Of a DNA stretch of 64,000 nt, positions 33,381-44,274 are shown piece by piece. This stretch comes from Bradysia coprophila (lineage: Eukaryota > Arthropoda > Insecta > Diptera > Sciaridae): positions 6,062,314 to 6,126,313 of the forward strand of contig NW_023503302.1 in assembly GCF_014529535.1 (NCBI RefSeq). The letters are read 5' to 3'. The first letter of the stretch is position 1; each line of letters opens with the position of its first letter. The notes under the pieces were generated by a model. It did not search any database. It was not told the DNA's origin and worked only from the letters and a program-made list of their open reading frames with translations. Both the position numbers and the translations under genes were made by a program.

Positions 33381-35273
33381 TCAATTTGAATCATAATCAT
33401 CCTCCTCCTCATCACTGGAGAAGTCCATTCGATTTTTCCGGTCTTTTCGTTTATTTCTCGGCTTTCCTTTGTTTTGTGCCTTCTTCGGTGGTTCTTCCTC
33501 ATCGTTTACGTCATTGTCCTCAACGGTCACGTCTTCGATCTTATCATCGTCCAATTTTTCGGTTATCACTTTGTCATCGGCCGATTGCTCGTCGGACTTT
33601 GCACGTTCCTTCTGAGCCTTGACTATTTCCACGAGATGCTTGTACCGTGCCAAGCATTCCTCTCTCGTTTTTCCTGGTATCGAATTGGAAATTTTGCTCC
33701 AGCGATCACCGACGGTCGTTTTCGGATACTTTACAATGGCTAGCTCAAGTAACTGTTGTTGTTCCTGCGACCAGGTAGTTTCAGGCACAATTATAGGATT
33801 AGCCGCTCGTTTAGCCTTGAGCTGTATAGAAGTCGTATTTCATTAGCAACAAGTGTTAGACTGTGGTCTGCTCACGCATAAGGGTTACAGAAAGAACAAT
33901 TTCACCCACTCACCTTTTTAGAGGCGTCTTGCACAATACTCTCTGCTACGCTGTCGGTTTGACCTGGTACTCTATATCCGTTCTCTTTCATTTTGGCGGC
34001 CATGAATGTAATTTCATGCACACTTCGGTTCATCATTTCAGCAATAACTTCCCACCTAGCTGGTGTACCACCCGGATACTTTTTGACCAGCCTAACCAAT
34101 TCTGTTAAATCTTCGTCCGTCCAAAAACCACCACTGAAAATTTCCTAAATTGAAACGGTCGGTCGATGAATCAAGACATTGCATGCCAGAACAGAACAAA
34201 ATCACAATTTTGTACCTTTGTGTTCACAGCTGTGACACCGGAACCGGCTCTACCGGGATTCAATTTAGAATATCCCTGCAATTCAGCGTCAGTTTTCTCT
34301 TTGGCCGCAAACTTTTCCTTTCTTTTCCGTATTCCTTCCTTCTTCTGCTCCTTTTCCCTGAGGAAAGCTTCATCCAACAGCCTTAGTCGTTCTGCTTCCT
34401 TTTCCTCCTCCAAACGAATTTCTGCCTGTTCTTGCTTGTACTGCGAATACGACTGGAAAATTCCCTTAATGGCACCCGGTGTGTTCCAGATCAATTTCGG
34501 TATTTGAAACGGTAACGTATTGAACATGGACGGCACAGGAATTTCGTTTAAGATCGTGTCCATATCCACGTTCGTCTTGTTTTTCTTCTGAAGCTTTTTC
34601 AATCGACTGCCGAGCATTGTTTCCTACAATAGAAATCGATGAAAATGCAATTCACAAATGAAGAGTGAAGATCGAATCATTACGGCAGTGTATTTCTTTT
34701 CAGCGTAGGCTGCCCATGCAACGAGATACTGTCCGATTGTTACGATCACAAAAACAATGAAACTCATTTCTGCCAGGCCCATTTTACGTACTCGTCGGTA
34801 ATAGTACAGAGCCGACTTCCAATTCGGTAGACCATTTTTGAGCACTTCATTGTACCTGGGGAAAAGGGTAGACAAAAACATTAATCCATCCACTTCGACG
34901 GTACGACCAGCCGTATACTACTTTTCTCGCTTCGACGAATCTTTCAGCACCTCATACACTGACACTAAATTCCTGAACTGTATGTTCGCATCCTCCGCAT
35001 CACTTTTGTCCGGATGCAGTATGACCGACAAATTTCGGAATGCCCTCTTGATTTCGGTTAGCGATGCGTCCTGAAGACAGAATTGCCATGTCAAAGAGAC
35101 GTGAAGCACTTGACAATTTATTTCAAATTAAAAACCTGTTGTACGCCCAAGACATTGTAGAAATTCAGATTGATCTCCTCAACTAAATCGAATATCTCCA
35201 ATTCCTCCGTGTCCCAGGCATGTGCACAATGAATGGATAAATAGATGAAAATTGCTAATGTGGCAGTTCGCAT
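33381..35273 (-). CDS. DNAJC1: DnaJ homologue C1-like ER co-chaperone with two SANT domains
   Basis: Six exons (35136-35273, 34922-35070, 34684-34855, 34216-34623, 33914-34144, 33381-33821) join in phase to 512 aa (human 554). Order: signal peptide 1-19 (ends CAHA), J domain about 38-98 with HPD at 65-67, transmembrane helix about 123-145 (MSFIVFVIVTIGQYLVAW), a charged helical region (EIRLEEEKEAERLRLLDE), SANT 1 about 296-343 (FWTDEDLTELVRLVKKYPGG), SANT 2 about 381-432 (TTWSQEQQQLLELAIVKYP), and an acidic/basic tail. In the known family the J domain is in the ER lumen and stimulates BiP, while the SANT part faces the cytosol. The ATG at 35271-35273 is chosen because it opens the signal peptide. 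A 95-bp inverted-repeat element lies 165 bp upstream. Confidence 0.93.
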
Positions 35274-35437
35274 ATTTATTTCGGTGCAATGTTCGATTGT
35301 ACTGCTGTTTGGACAGGAACAAATGTTGAGGGTTAAGTTGCAATGTTTTGACAGCCACACATTTATTTTTGCATGGATGACATTTACGTTCGTTCACTTT
35401 TTGCTTGTGCAGGGTTGTCGCGTGGTTATTTGTGTAC

Positions 35438-35532
35438 CTGTTTTGGACGATTGATTTTAGGCAATTGTATGCCGAACGAAGTGAGGCTTACAAGCGAAAG
35501 TGCCTTAAAGCAACCGTCCCAAACAGGTGCAC
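35438..35532. repeat. Small inverted-repeat element, ACCTGTTT family, copy 1
   Basis: Starts ACCTGTTTTGGACGATTGAT and ends AACCGTCCCAAACAGGT, inverted to each other. A second copy is at 38398-38486 with the same ends. About 90 bp long: a MITE by shape, superfamily unknown. Confidence 0.7.
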
Positions 35533-35675
35533 ATGTAAGTTTTCATGCAGAGGGCCGGAAACCCGAGAAAATTCGAAAAATTTCCCTCATTTTCGGCCCC
35601 GAAGCATGAAAAAGTCTATAGGCTTCTTCCAAGGCCGTTCAAAATGTCAATCGTCATCCACTGAGAAGCCAACAC

Positions 35676-35911
35676 CAAGGTTCTGAAAGAACCAGGTTAC
35701 GACAACTGGTCACGGCGGTGACGCACAAATTGAGTTCAGCGGCTACGAAGTTTATATGAAAAAGGCAACGTAACAAAAACAAAATTCCGAATTTTCCAAA
35801 AAAAAAACATTTTGTTCAAGTTGATTTCACACACAATCTGTACCGAGTGCGTTTATCGATTTCGGTGTCACCCGCTTCGTGGGTGTCTTAACCTGTTCTT
35901 TCAGAACCTTG
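35676..35911. mobile_element. Non-autonomous hAT-type element, copy B (236 bp)
   Basis: Ends CAAGGTTCTGAAAGAACCAG and CTGTTCTTTCAGAACCTTG are inverted repeats of each other, and GCCAACAC is duplicated directly outside (35668-35675 and 35912-35919). Its body equals the outer parts of copy A at 30066-30576. The perfect 8-bp duplication supports a hAT-type insertion. Confidence 0.9.
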
Positions 35912-35925
35912 GCCAACACAACCAA

Positions 35926-36123
35926 TGAAAGTATAAACCAGGTATGATCTGTTCATACAAACCGGAGGACATAGCGATTTCATATAAACAAACTCACCTC
36001 TCATGAGAGGTGAGTTTGTTTATATGAAATAGCTATGTCTCATAAGAGGTGAGTTTGTTCATATGAAATCGCTATATACTCCGGTTTGTATGAACAGACC
36101 ATACATGGTTTTTACTTTCATTG
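35926..36123. repeat. Long-armed palindromic element
   Basis: The left arm TGAAAGTATAAACCAGGTAT, GATCTGTTCATACAAACCGG is matched inverted by CCGGTTTGTATGAACAGACC, ATACATGGTTTTTACTTTCA. The centre has three further mutually inverted copies of GGTGAGTTTGTTTATATGAA-type sequence. Nearly all of its 198 bp can pair, and its right end is about 200 bp before the POFUT2 ATG. Confidence 0.75.
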
Positions 36124-36329
36124 CTGTTCATGTAGTGGACAACCATCTGAAAGTGAAAGTTCGTCCGCGATTTTTCACACTAAAAAGTGAACTGTCACGA
36201 AACCAACTTCATGTTTATTTACAAAAATTCCCGTTTATGTTATCACTTTGCTGTGTTGTGTTTCTTGTATAACAAAATAGAGATCATTTAAATGTACCGA
36301 ATTCGGCCGTTCTTGTTGTAAAATGAAAA

Positions 36330-37725
36330 ATGTTAACACTTCTTCTGCTTCTATTCTTCAATCATTTTCATTTCATCGCTTCAACAGTCACACAAAAACC
36401 GAAAGTTTGCACTAAAAGTGATTTGTTTTACTCAATCCATCACAGTTTCAATTACAAACACAAATCCGAAACCAGAGTGTTCCTTTTCTATGACATCAAT
36501 CCTGGTGAAGGTTTCAATCTACGTCGTGATGTCTACATTCGATTGGCTGTTTTTATGAGAAACCTTCGTCAACAATCCGGATTCGAGCGGGCTTGCCTGG
36601 TACTACCACCGTTTCGACGTCTCTATCATTGGAAGTCGCAGGAGATCGATCAGTCGCTGGTATTCTGGAACCATTTCTTTGATTTGTCTAGTTTGAAACG
36701 CTACGCGCCTGTGCTTGACATTTGGGAGTATTTTGACGAGATAAAAAGACTGAACAATGACGACCACGTCAAGCTGGATTATAGTCTGACCTTGCAACAT
36801 TACGAAAATATGTTCGAGAATGGCAGATTCGTCGACAGATTCGAGGTCATCAAGTCGAAGAAAATTAAAGTCGCAGACAACATTTTCGGATATAAAAACG
36901 TAACAGCTAAGGCACATCACGCGGTGTTGTACCAAGGCAGTGTGAAAATGCTATACCAATTGCTCGATGAACTAAAACCGAACTTCTATCAGCCACACTT
37001 TTCTGTATTGCTGAATCACGCCGAAATCGTTCTGCACGACGTCTGGGGTAATCGGGAATTTTGGAGAGCACGTCGATCGATGCGATTCAGCAAAATTCTA
37101 ACGTCGATTGCTGATGAATTCCGGCTCAGCAATTTGAATTCGACCGACGAAAGCGATCGTGTGCTACGTCCAGCGAATTGGCAAGACGAGAAATCACATC
37201 GATTGGCGATCGGAGGAGATTATGTTTGTGCGCACATAAGACGAGCCGATTTCGTGCTGGGACGTGAAAACACTACGCCATCACTTCGTTCAGTTGGGAA
37301 TCAAATAAAAGTTCGACTCAAGCAGCTTGGTTTGAGTAAAGTTTTCATATCTAGCGACTGTTCAGGATCAGGTGGGTTAAGACACTTCATGATAAACAAA
37401 AATTCGTTTGCATCCCTTCACTTCCGCAGAATTCAAAACACTGAAGTCGTACTTAATGCGTCACAAAGTCTACCGCTATCAACCGGAATCTGCTGAGCAA
37501 AAGAACCGAATCAAAGACGGTGGAATGGCAGTTGTTGATCAGATCATATGTTCGCACGCTCGATACTTCATTGGCACATACGAGAGCACATTTACCTATC
37601 GCATTTATGAAGAGCGTGAGATCATGGGCTTTCCGAAAAATTCCACTTTCAATACATTCTGCAAAAACGACGATCTCAGTGACGGGGATTGTGAGAAAAA
37701 TTCAGTTTGGCTGATTGTTCATTAA
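36330..37725 (+). CDS. POFUT2: GDP-fucose protein O-fucosyltransferase 2
   Basis: Two exons (36330-37371 and 37430-37725, intron of 58 bp, phase 1) give 445 aa (human 429). The enzyme transfers fucose from GDP-fucose to Ser/Thr of folded thrombospondin type 1 repeats in the ER. Seen: a signal peptide (MLTLLLLLFFNHFHFIAS), then FYDINPGEGFNLRRDVYIR with Glu60 at the place of the catalytic Glu of POFUT2, the nucleotide-binding HIRRAD (302-307), the ISSDC segment next to the intron, and the C-terminal ESTFTYRIYEEREIMGF, which is the usual last conserved motif. The chosen ATG directly opens the signal peptide; another ATG 7 bp upstream is out of frame. ATTAAA at 37911-37916 may serve as poly(A) signal. 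No sign of damage. Confidence 0.95.
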
Positions 37726-38397
37726 AAGCTGAAAAAAATCTTTACCAAAACGGCTGCCTTTTCATTTCACTCATACATTACTCAGTCCTGTCCTACCCAA
37801 GTTCTTACATTTTTAGGTCAAAGTTAAAATCCCAAACGCCCATAAGCGAGGACAACCAAAGTCTGTTCACACACATCATGTTCCCAGTTGTAGTCGTTTG
37901 ATAGGAAGACATTAAAATGAACTCTATGAATGTAGCAGCGACTTATTCGTTTCATCGGACAATTGAAATCAAACAAACAGTCGACATTGGAATAGAACAT
38001 AGTTTAGATGTATACAGTACAATGGTTTCAGTATATGATGCTATCGAAGGGCTGCAGAACTATATTAAAGTGAATGGCTGAGAACACCCTCGATATGAAA
38101 TTTACATCTTTTTTTTCGCTCTGTGAACCTATTGATTACCGAGGGAAGAAAATAGGAAACTCCAACAAGAGCGAAGTCTTTCAGCCAAAGCAGAGCGAGG
38201 GTAGCGAATCGTTCGAGTCTGAATTTCCCATTTTATTCCAGAAGTGATCACAGTGAGGTGTGATAAGCCGTTTTTCTCTACGAAACACAGAGCTCAATTT
38301 GTTACACCGTTTTTCAAAACAAAAACAAAGTTGAAAACTAAGGCAATATTTCAAATTTTCTCGGGTTTTCGACACTCTGCATGAATACTTATATGTG

Positions 38398-38486
38398 CAC
38401 CTGTTTGGGACGATTGATTTATAGCACTTTCGCTTATAGGTCTCAACTCGTGAAATTTCTTAAAATCAATCGACCAAAACAGGTAT
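38398..38486. repeat. Small inverted-repeat element, ACCTGTTT family, copy 2
   Basis: Starts ACCTGTTTGGGACGATTGAT and ends ATCGACCAAAACAGGT. Same ends and length class as 35438-35532, different middle. Confidence 0.7.
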
Positions 38487-39390
38487 TAAATGGTACATTT
38501 TGTTACGAGTGCTAAGCCCGCCAATATAGGGGAGAAAATTATTTAGTGGTCCATGTCGAACAAATCCTTTATTAGCCCATTTAACAGCTGGCTAAAAGTG
38601 CTTCCTGGACACACCTCGTTCGTACGCTTCCTAATTGCTTCTTCCAAAGCATTTTCCCAAGCCTGTTCTTAACAGTGTACAGTACCCAGGGAACAGTGTA
38701 GCTACAAGATATGAGGGTTTTATGAACAATAAACTAACTTCTAAACTTCTAAGAAGTTTAAGTATGCGTGCGGTTCCCTTCTTATGTTTTGTATGAGAAT
38801 CTTGAATCTACCTTGGATTTACTGTTAGTTGTTTCATCTTGTCTCATGGAAGGAAGATTAAAAAACGAAATTCAATAGGTTTTTTTCTCTGTAATTTATT
38901 TAAAATTATCCTTGATAATAAAGTGAGAAATGCAACAAATGTTTAAAAAAATATTTTTAACACTCATTAACAAGCCACAAGATAAAGAATTTTTTTTTAA
39001 ATTTGTGTTTGAATTAATAAAGAACTATGACGTGGTGAAACACACGGAACATGATTTTTTTTCTTTTTAAATTTATATTTTAGGTGTAAGTTTAATAATT
39101 TAATTTTTTTTTACATAGTTAAGTTCTAACTTGTCACGCTAAAACTTTTTTTTTATTTTCTTTTTTATTTCATTTCATGTTTTTTTTTGTTCATTTTATA
39201 AACTTTTAATAAATATATTTCCTTTTTTTGTTTAAATTTAACTATTATAACGAAGACACGTGCAAGTGTTCCTTAAAATATGCAAATAAGGTGAAGGTAA
39301 AATACATATGTTAATCATATCCATTTTTTTTAGTATAATTAATAATTTAAATATCATGCTCAACTGTTTAAGTTTAATTTTACCTACTTT

Positions 39391-39470
39391 CACACGCGTG
39401 TGCGTCGAAAATTCGTTTGCAATTCATCGAACTGGCGCAAAAGTTTTCGACGAACGTCACACGCGAACGG
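39391..39470. repeat. Hairpin with CACACGCG arms
   Basis: CACACGCGTGTGCGTCGAAA at the left is matched by TTTTCGACGAACGTCACACG at the right in inverted orientation. Short fold-back repeat, class unknown. Confidence 0.5.
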
Positions 39471-39692
39471 CAACGCATAAATCGGGAGAAAAATGCATTT
39501 CATTTTTAATGTGATTGTTAACCTTCGCTTCGCGTCTGTTGCATGACCGACATCCAATAGTGCTGACCACCATTTTATGTACGCATCATAGATGTGTGAC
39601 CCTCAGTAAAAAAGTAGCTGTAGCGGCTCTAACTATAGCAAAATTTGTTGATTTGTCGCCCATTGTTATGTAATTGTTATTTATGACATCCA

Positions 39693-39792
39693 GTGCAAAG
39701 TACTTTATTAGGCTCTAGATGTGTAATTGCGACTCGAGACTGCAGGTCGAGAGTCACAAGACTCATCGTGAGCCTAATAAAGTATTTTGCAC
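39693..39792. repeat. Hairpin element, about 100 bp
   Basis: GTGCAAAGTACTTTATTAGG followed by CTC is matched inverted by GAGCCTAATAAAGTATTTTG then CAC. Arms of about 23 bp with one mismatch, plus an inner ACTCGAGACT/GAGAGTCAC symmetry. MITE-like. Confidence 0.65.
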
Positions 39793-40234
39793 CGTGATTT
39801 ATGCCACAGAGGCATAAAGTTTGCAAAATTTGCATATTATGATGCTGAGTGACATAAATGACTATTTAGTGTCCAGCTGAAAGGTGACGATTATGCGTCC
39901 CGGAATTACAAGAGATGAAAATAGCAGACATCAAATAGTTGTTACGAACGTTTTGTATTAGAGTGGTAAATTGTTAAAAATGTGCTACAACAGATGTCAC
40001 CAGCTGGTCCACCAACAAACAATCATTGTCTAATAGTATGACGTCGACACCATGTTTAATCCAGTCTTTAAATTGTTTACTTTATGAAGAGAATTAACTG
40101 ATGCAAAACACTGCGAAACTCAAAATTGACTGTAGACTAGACTTCCAAGAACAGTGTGGTCACGCATGTTTCCCAAAATCCCTTCTGTTCATCGTTTTGG
40201 ACACGTTTTTTATAGATGTGTACCGTAAACTCAA

Positions 40235-40360
40235 AAAAAAGTTGATACTCTAGCTCTATTTATAGCGCTTTGAAAGAGACCTAATTCAAATTTTTGTTTT
40301 GCTGTCAAATCTTAATCTTAATCTTAGATCCCTTACTCGTCGTTATGTCTATACCTACAG
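40235..40360 (+). repeat. Degraded relative of the 8372-8635 palindrome
   Basis: GAGACCTAATTCAAATTTTT, TTTTGCTGTCAAATCTTA and CGTTATGTCTATACC follow the order of the palindromic units near 8400, with many changes. Confidence 0.4.
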
Positions 40361-42235
40361 GTGAGACAAGTTTTGATTTTACCGACTTTCAGCCTTGAAA
40401 ACGGATGTGTTAAGTTGGCAGCTAACTTTCCTGAGCGTGATTCATTGATTAACATAGACAAAACGTTTGATTCCACATGAATATTTGGAAATAGTTAATT
40501 CCCAAGTTTATCATTTCATTCTTAATGCGCAAATATTAAGAGTTTTTATTCGTTTTACTTATGAATTTGCATCGACGGCTGTCTTGCATCGGGTACGGTT
40601 AACAAAATTCACATCAAAAACTTGAATTTTTTACTCCCAATTTTCTTGTTCTTTTCAAAAAATTACGTTCCACATAGTATTCATTTTATGTTTAATTTTC
40701 TAATGCTAATTTGAAGGTTTACATTTAATATTAAATTTCATTTCATTTCACGTTTTTTTTTTGTTTGTTTGTTTTGTTCGAATAATGCTTCAAATAAAAT
40801 GAATAAATTTAGTGCTTAAATAGCTTAAAAATCAGTCTCAGTACAGGCCATCCAATAGTGGTTTTTCTTTTTAGTTAATTTACTTACATTTTACAATATA
40901 ACACTAACTTTTTGATTATTAACGACATTGGCCCAATATTTTAAAAATTTACTTTTTATCTAAGATTTTTTTAATGTGAAATTTCGAACTCGTATGCAAA
41001 TGAAATAGTTTTTTTGTTTAAATTTTTTTTTTTACAATTTACTTTACACAGAAACATTTATCGATTTTCTTATTTTAATTTTTACTTCTTTGAAGTTTTT
41101 TTCTTCTTTATTTATAATAATTTTTTTATCCTTTAACTTCTATGTGCTCGCCTAAATTTATAACACGAAAACTTAGTAAATCTTCCCATTCGTTGTTTTC
41201 AGCTATATATCAATTCAAAAGATAAAAACAAGAGAAAGAGAAACAAACATCATTAAGTCATCATTTCTACGAAAGCTAAGGTTACCACCATCGACGTAAT
41301 TTCTTGCGGTTCTTTTGCCAGTAAGGTACGCCGCTGTCCCCAGGGTAATTGTTTTTTTCTTCATCTTTTCTTCCAAAGCGCTATTAGAATTGAGCAGGAA
41401 TGTAAAGATCGTTATAACAAATGACATGACATGACAAGTACAACCATATCGCAATTGAATACTACGTATAATATGCGAGTATTAGTTTAAAAGCAGAATT
41501 CTACTTGTCATGTCATATCTTTTTGCTCCAAATTTGACGTATTAATTTTACGAGAACAACAAAATTTTATTTTCAATTATTAAGGATAATGAACTGAAGA
41601 CGTTGTTCGCATAAAATGTCATTTTCTTTTTCATTTAGCAGACTCTGGTGACACTAAAATGTAATATATAAATAAATATATTTAATGTCGTAGACTATAT
41701 CTCGGCAACGGCTCGCACAAACAGTCAAAATGCTCATTTGCACATTAATTTTTGTTAATGTGACATGCCTCCGAACGCGTGTTGTTAAAGAACACCTACT
41801 CTCCTTGACGCATAAATAATTATTCTAAGTGTACCTGTAGGTGTATCGTCAATTTGAAATTAATTGGTTAAATTTCTGAATTACCAGGCATAAAATGCGG
41901 GTAACTTTCCACACAAAAATGCACAGTCGACAACGATACAAATATAAGCGGTGGGCTAGTGTTCTCTTAAACTAGCAAAAATGTACGATAAAAAATATTA
42001 ATGGTCTGAACAGAAGGTCCGGGCTTCTTCTTTTTCTTTTCAAATCTAATTTTCAAAATACCATGTTCATGATGTTCCAGCTAAATTTATGAAACTCGGA
42101 ACAAATATTGAAATAAAGTAATAGATTTTATCTGTCTAGAACGATAATCTCGAGCTTATCCCTCTAGGGAGTTTTTGTTTATCTCGACATATCTGTTCTC
42201 GACAGATAAAATATGATATGCACCTATTGCCAGAC

Positions 42236-42310
42236 TGTTATTTTGACGTGTAGGCATTATGGCCCACGCCTTCGGCTAGGGCAATAATGTCCTACACGTC
42301 AAAATACCAA
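42236..42310. repeat. Hairpin with 25-bp arms
   Basis: TTATTTTGACGTGTAGGCAT at the left pairs with ATGTCCTACACGTCAAAATA at the right, loop of about 25 bp. The flank TTATCGTTCCGGGGTGAGTA (from 42338) recurs inverted at 43188-43212, so both hairpins may belong to one element family. Confidence 0.6.
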
Positions 42311-42534
42311 TCTTGGCAACAGATGCATAATATATATTATCGTTCCGGGGTGAGTATGTCATACATTAAACGGTTCTGTATATAAGCTTTATATGATACA
42401 TTAATCTATCGCCGACCGCGACCCGTCCCTAGGGAGTTTTGTTTTACTCTGCATTTAAATGAAAGAAACTAACCTGTACAATTGTTGTGTTGCATTAACA
42501 TATATAAAAGAAACTCGGAAAAAAATCCTGACCC

Positions 42535-42605
42535 CAACGAGAACCGACCTCGGAAACTTTGCATGAAAGCAAACAGTGCTAACCATTCGACCACTGAGTC
42601 TTCGA
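42535..42605 (-). repeat. tRNA-derived (SINE-head-like) segment 1
   Basis: Read on the minus strand: CTCAGTGGTCGAATGGTTAG then CACTG, similar to a pol III A box, and 35-40 bp later CGAGGTCGGTTCTCGT, similar to a B box. No full cloverleaf can be drawn, so it is not called a tRNA gene. A T-rich run follows. Confidence 0.5.
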
Positions 42606-43024
42606 ATTGCTAGTTGGATTCTCGCGGCTAATGTGATTCTATTCCAAAAGTACATAACGTGTAAATGGCGTAGTGTGTGTTTGTGTGTGTGTGTGTAATT
42701 GTTATGTGAACCCTTTCTCTTGTATTTTGTTTACGATGAAAATAATTAAATTTCGACTAAACGGATTTCAAACATACACAATGCCAGTGTGTAGTGCGTG
42801 ATCTCAGGACTTCTGTAACGTAATTAGTTTTTCAATCGGATTAATATCTGCCGAGATACAAACCTCTGAAAGCTCAATGTGATCAACATATACAACGTAA
42901 GAACACGTTTTGTTGAGTCATACATCGAAACAGATATCGTTTCGATTGAAAATGAAATTAGTTTGAAGGGATTCTGCAAGTCTACGTGAGTATTTAATTA
43001 AAAAAATAATTAAAAAAAAAAACA

Positions 43025-43100
43025 AAAATTTGACGAGGAGCGAACCCAAGCCCATCGCATAAAAGTGACGCGCTCTAACCAATTCGGCTACTGAGACTTC
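43025..43100 (-). repeat. tRNA-derived (SINE-head-like) segment 2
   Basis: Minus strand: CTCAGTAGCCGAATTGGTTA then GAGCGCG (A-box like) and 33 bp later CTTGGGTTCGCTCC (B-box like), then a long T-rich tail. It shares the lead-in CGAAGTCTCAGT with segment 1 (CGAAGACTCAGT). The acceptor stem is missing. Confidence 0.55.
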
Positions 43101-43238
43101 GAATGAAATGGATTTGTTGACACGTTTTGTTTTGCACAATGTGTGTGTGCATGTGTGTCAGTATCTTTCCAGTTTTCGTTTATGTATGACATACTCACCC
43201 CGGAACGATAAAATCATATATGTGGTAGTAGGGCTACA

Positions 43239-43319
43239 CTCGATCGTTACACTTCTGTACATAACACAAACACACTCGCTAACGCTCGTTCGTGTTATGT
43301 ACAGAAGTGTAACGATCTC
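43239..43319. repeat. Hairpin with about 28-bp perfect arms
   Basis: GATCGTTACACTTCTGTACA then TAACAC pairs perfectly with GTGTTATGTACAGAAGTGTA then ACGATC, loop of about 29 bp. MITE core or fold-back element. Confidence 0.65.
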
Positions 43320-44274
43320 ATTACCCCTCCTACCACACAATAATTATTACGTGTTACGGCATGTTTCATTTTCATTTACATTTCATTTACTCCCCTTCGG
43401 GTCGGGCTGTAACACTCCACTTGTCAAATACACAACTTTGAACCTCGGAAGTAATATAATATTACTTTGCTAGTCAAGTAATGAGGCTTTTCCCATACAG
43501 TTGAAAACCATTTACCTCGCTCGTAAAATAGCAGACTGTATCAGTGAGGTCAGTAAAAGTAATGACGTTCTGGTAATAATATCAGAGAGATTGCCATGAA
43601 GAACAATAATTTGAATACACAAAATTGGTACAAAATTCTTTTTCCATTGAAAAGCTCTGATCTATGTTGCTTGAACAAATTTACAAAAAAACATAAGACC
43701 CAGTGTTGCACATTTGGATCATTTTGGATGCATTACAATGTGTACTAATATTAAGGAAAGATTAACTTACACCTGTCGAATAATTTTAGAAACTTTTTGG
43801 TCCGGTTACACATTACGTACACAACACTCACAATTTATAATTTCCGATACAATTTTTGTTTTGTTTATAAATCTTACAGCAATTTTTAGCTTATAAAGTC
43901 AAGGAAAGTGTAGAGTTGTTTTTGTATCAGTTGTAATATTACTATAAGACAGAAAATATTGCTTTCACGGGAAAATCACAATTTTAGATTTTATTTTCAT
44001 TGAACTGATCCATCATCAGCACATACATTTCTGATTTATTACATTTTTATTTATAAATGGTTAGTTAACAGACACTCACGTGTCCATTATGAGTACAACA
44101 TGAAAAGTAGCAAAGTGAATGTTTGAGGCATAAAATTTAACGAAAATTTTTTTTTTGCAATATTTTCGAAAATATTTTTCTCCCGCCGCTGTTTCCGATT
44201 TTTTTTTTGTTGAGAAAAATGCGAACCAATAACAACAAAACTTATGATAAACTCCCATCTCTGTGTGTATATTC

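Larger units (their letters stand above)
35274..36329. other. Divergent spacer DNAJC1/POFUT2 with three small elements
   Basis: The two start codons are 1056 bp apart. Between them are an inverted-repeat element (35438-35532), a hAT-type element (35676-35911) and a long-armed palindrome (35926-36123). They fill about half of what must be the promoter region of both genes. No coding sequence. Confidence 0.6.
37726..44274. other. 6.5-kb spacer with fold-back and tRNA-derived repeats
   Basis: No chain of exons was found. Identified pieces: inverted-repeat element 38398-38486, hairpins at 39391-39470, 39693-39792, 42236-42310 and 43239-43319, a relative of the 8372 palindrome at 40235-40360, two tRNA-like segments (42535-42605, 43025-43100) and a (GT)n run near 42670-42696. 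TTTATT at about 44048-44053 may be the poly(A) signal of the minus-strand gene ending at 44275. 38800-39300 and 40600-41150 are extremely AT-rich without structure I can name. Confidence 0.5.

Noticed and set aside
33296-34507. Several plus-strand frames over DNAJC1
   Set aside because: Antisense shadows; the minus strand has a full spliced gene with J and SANT domains.
39308-39514. 68-aa frame with hydrophobic start
   Set aside because: It runs through a hairpin repeat and AT-rich sequence; no family or splice support.
42535-43100. Functional tRNA genes
   Set aside because: A- and B-box-like words are present, but acceptor and anticodon stems do not pair.
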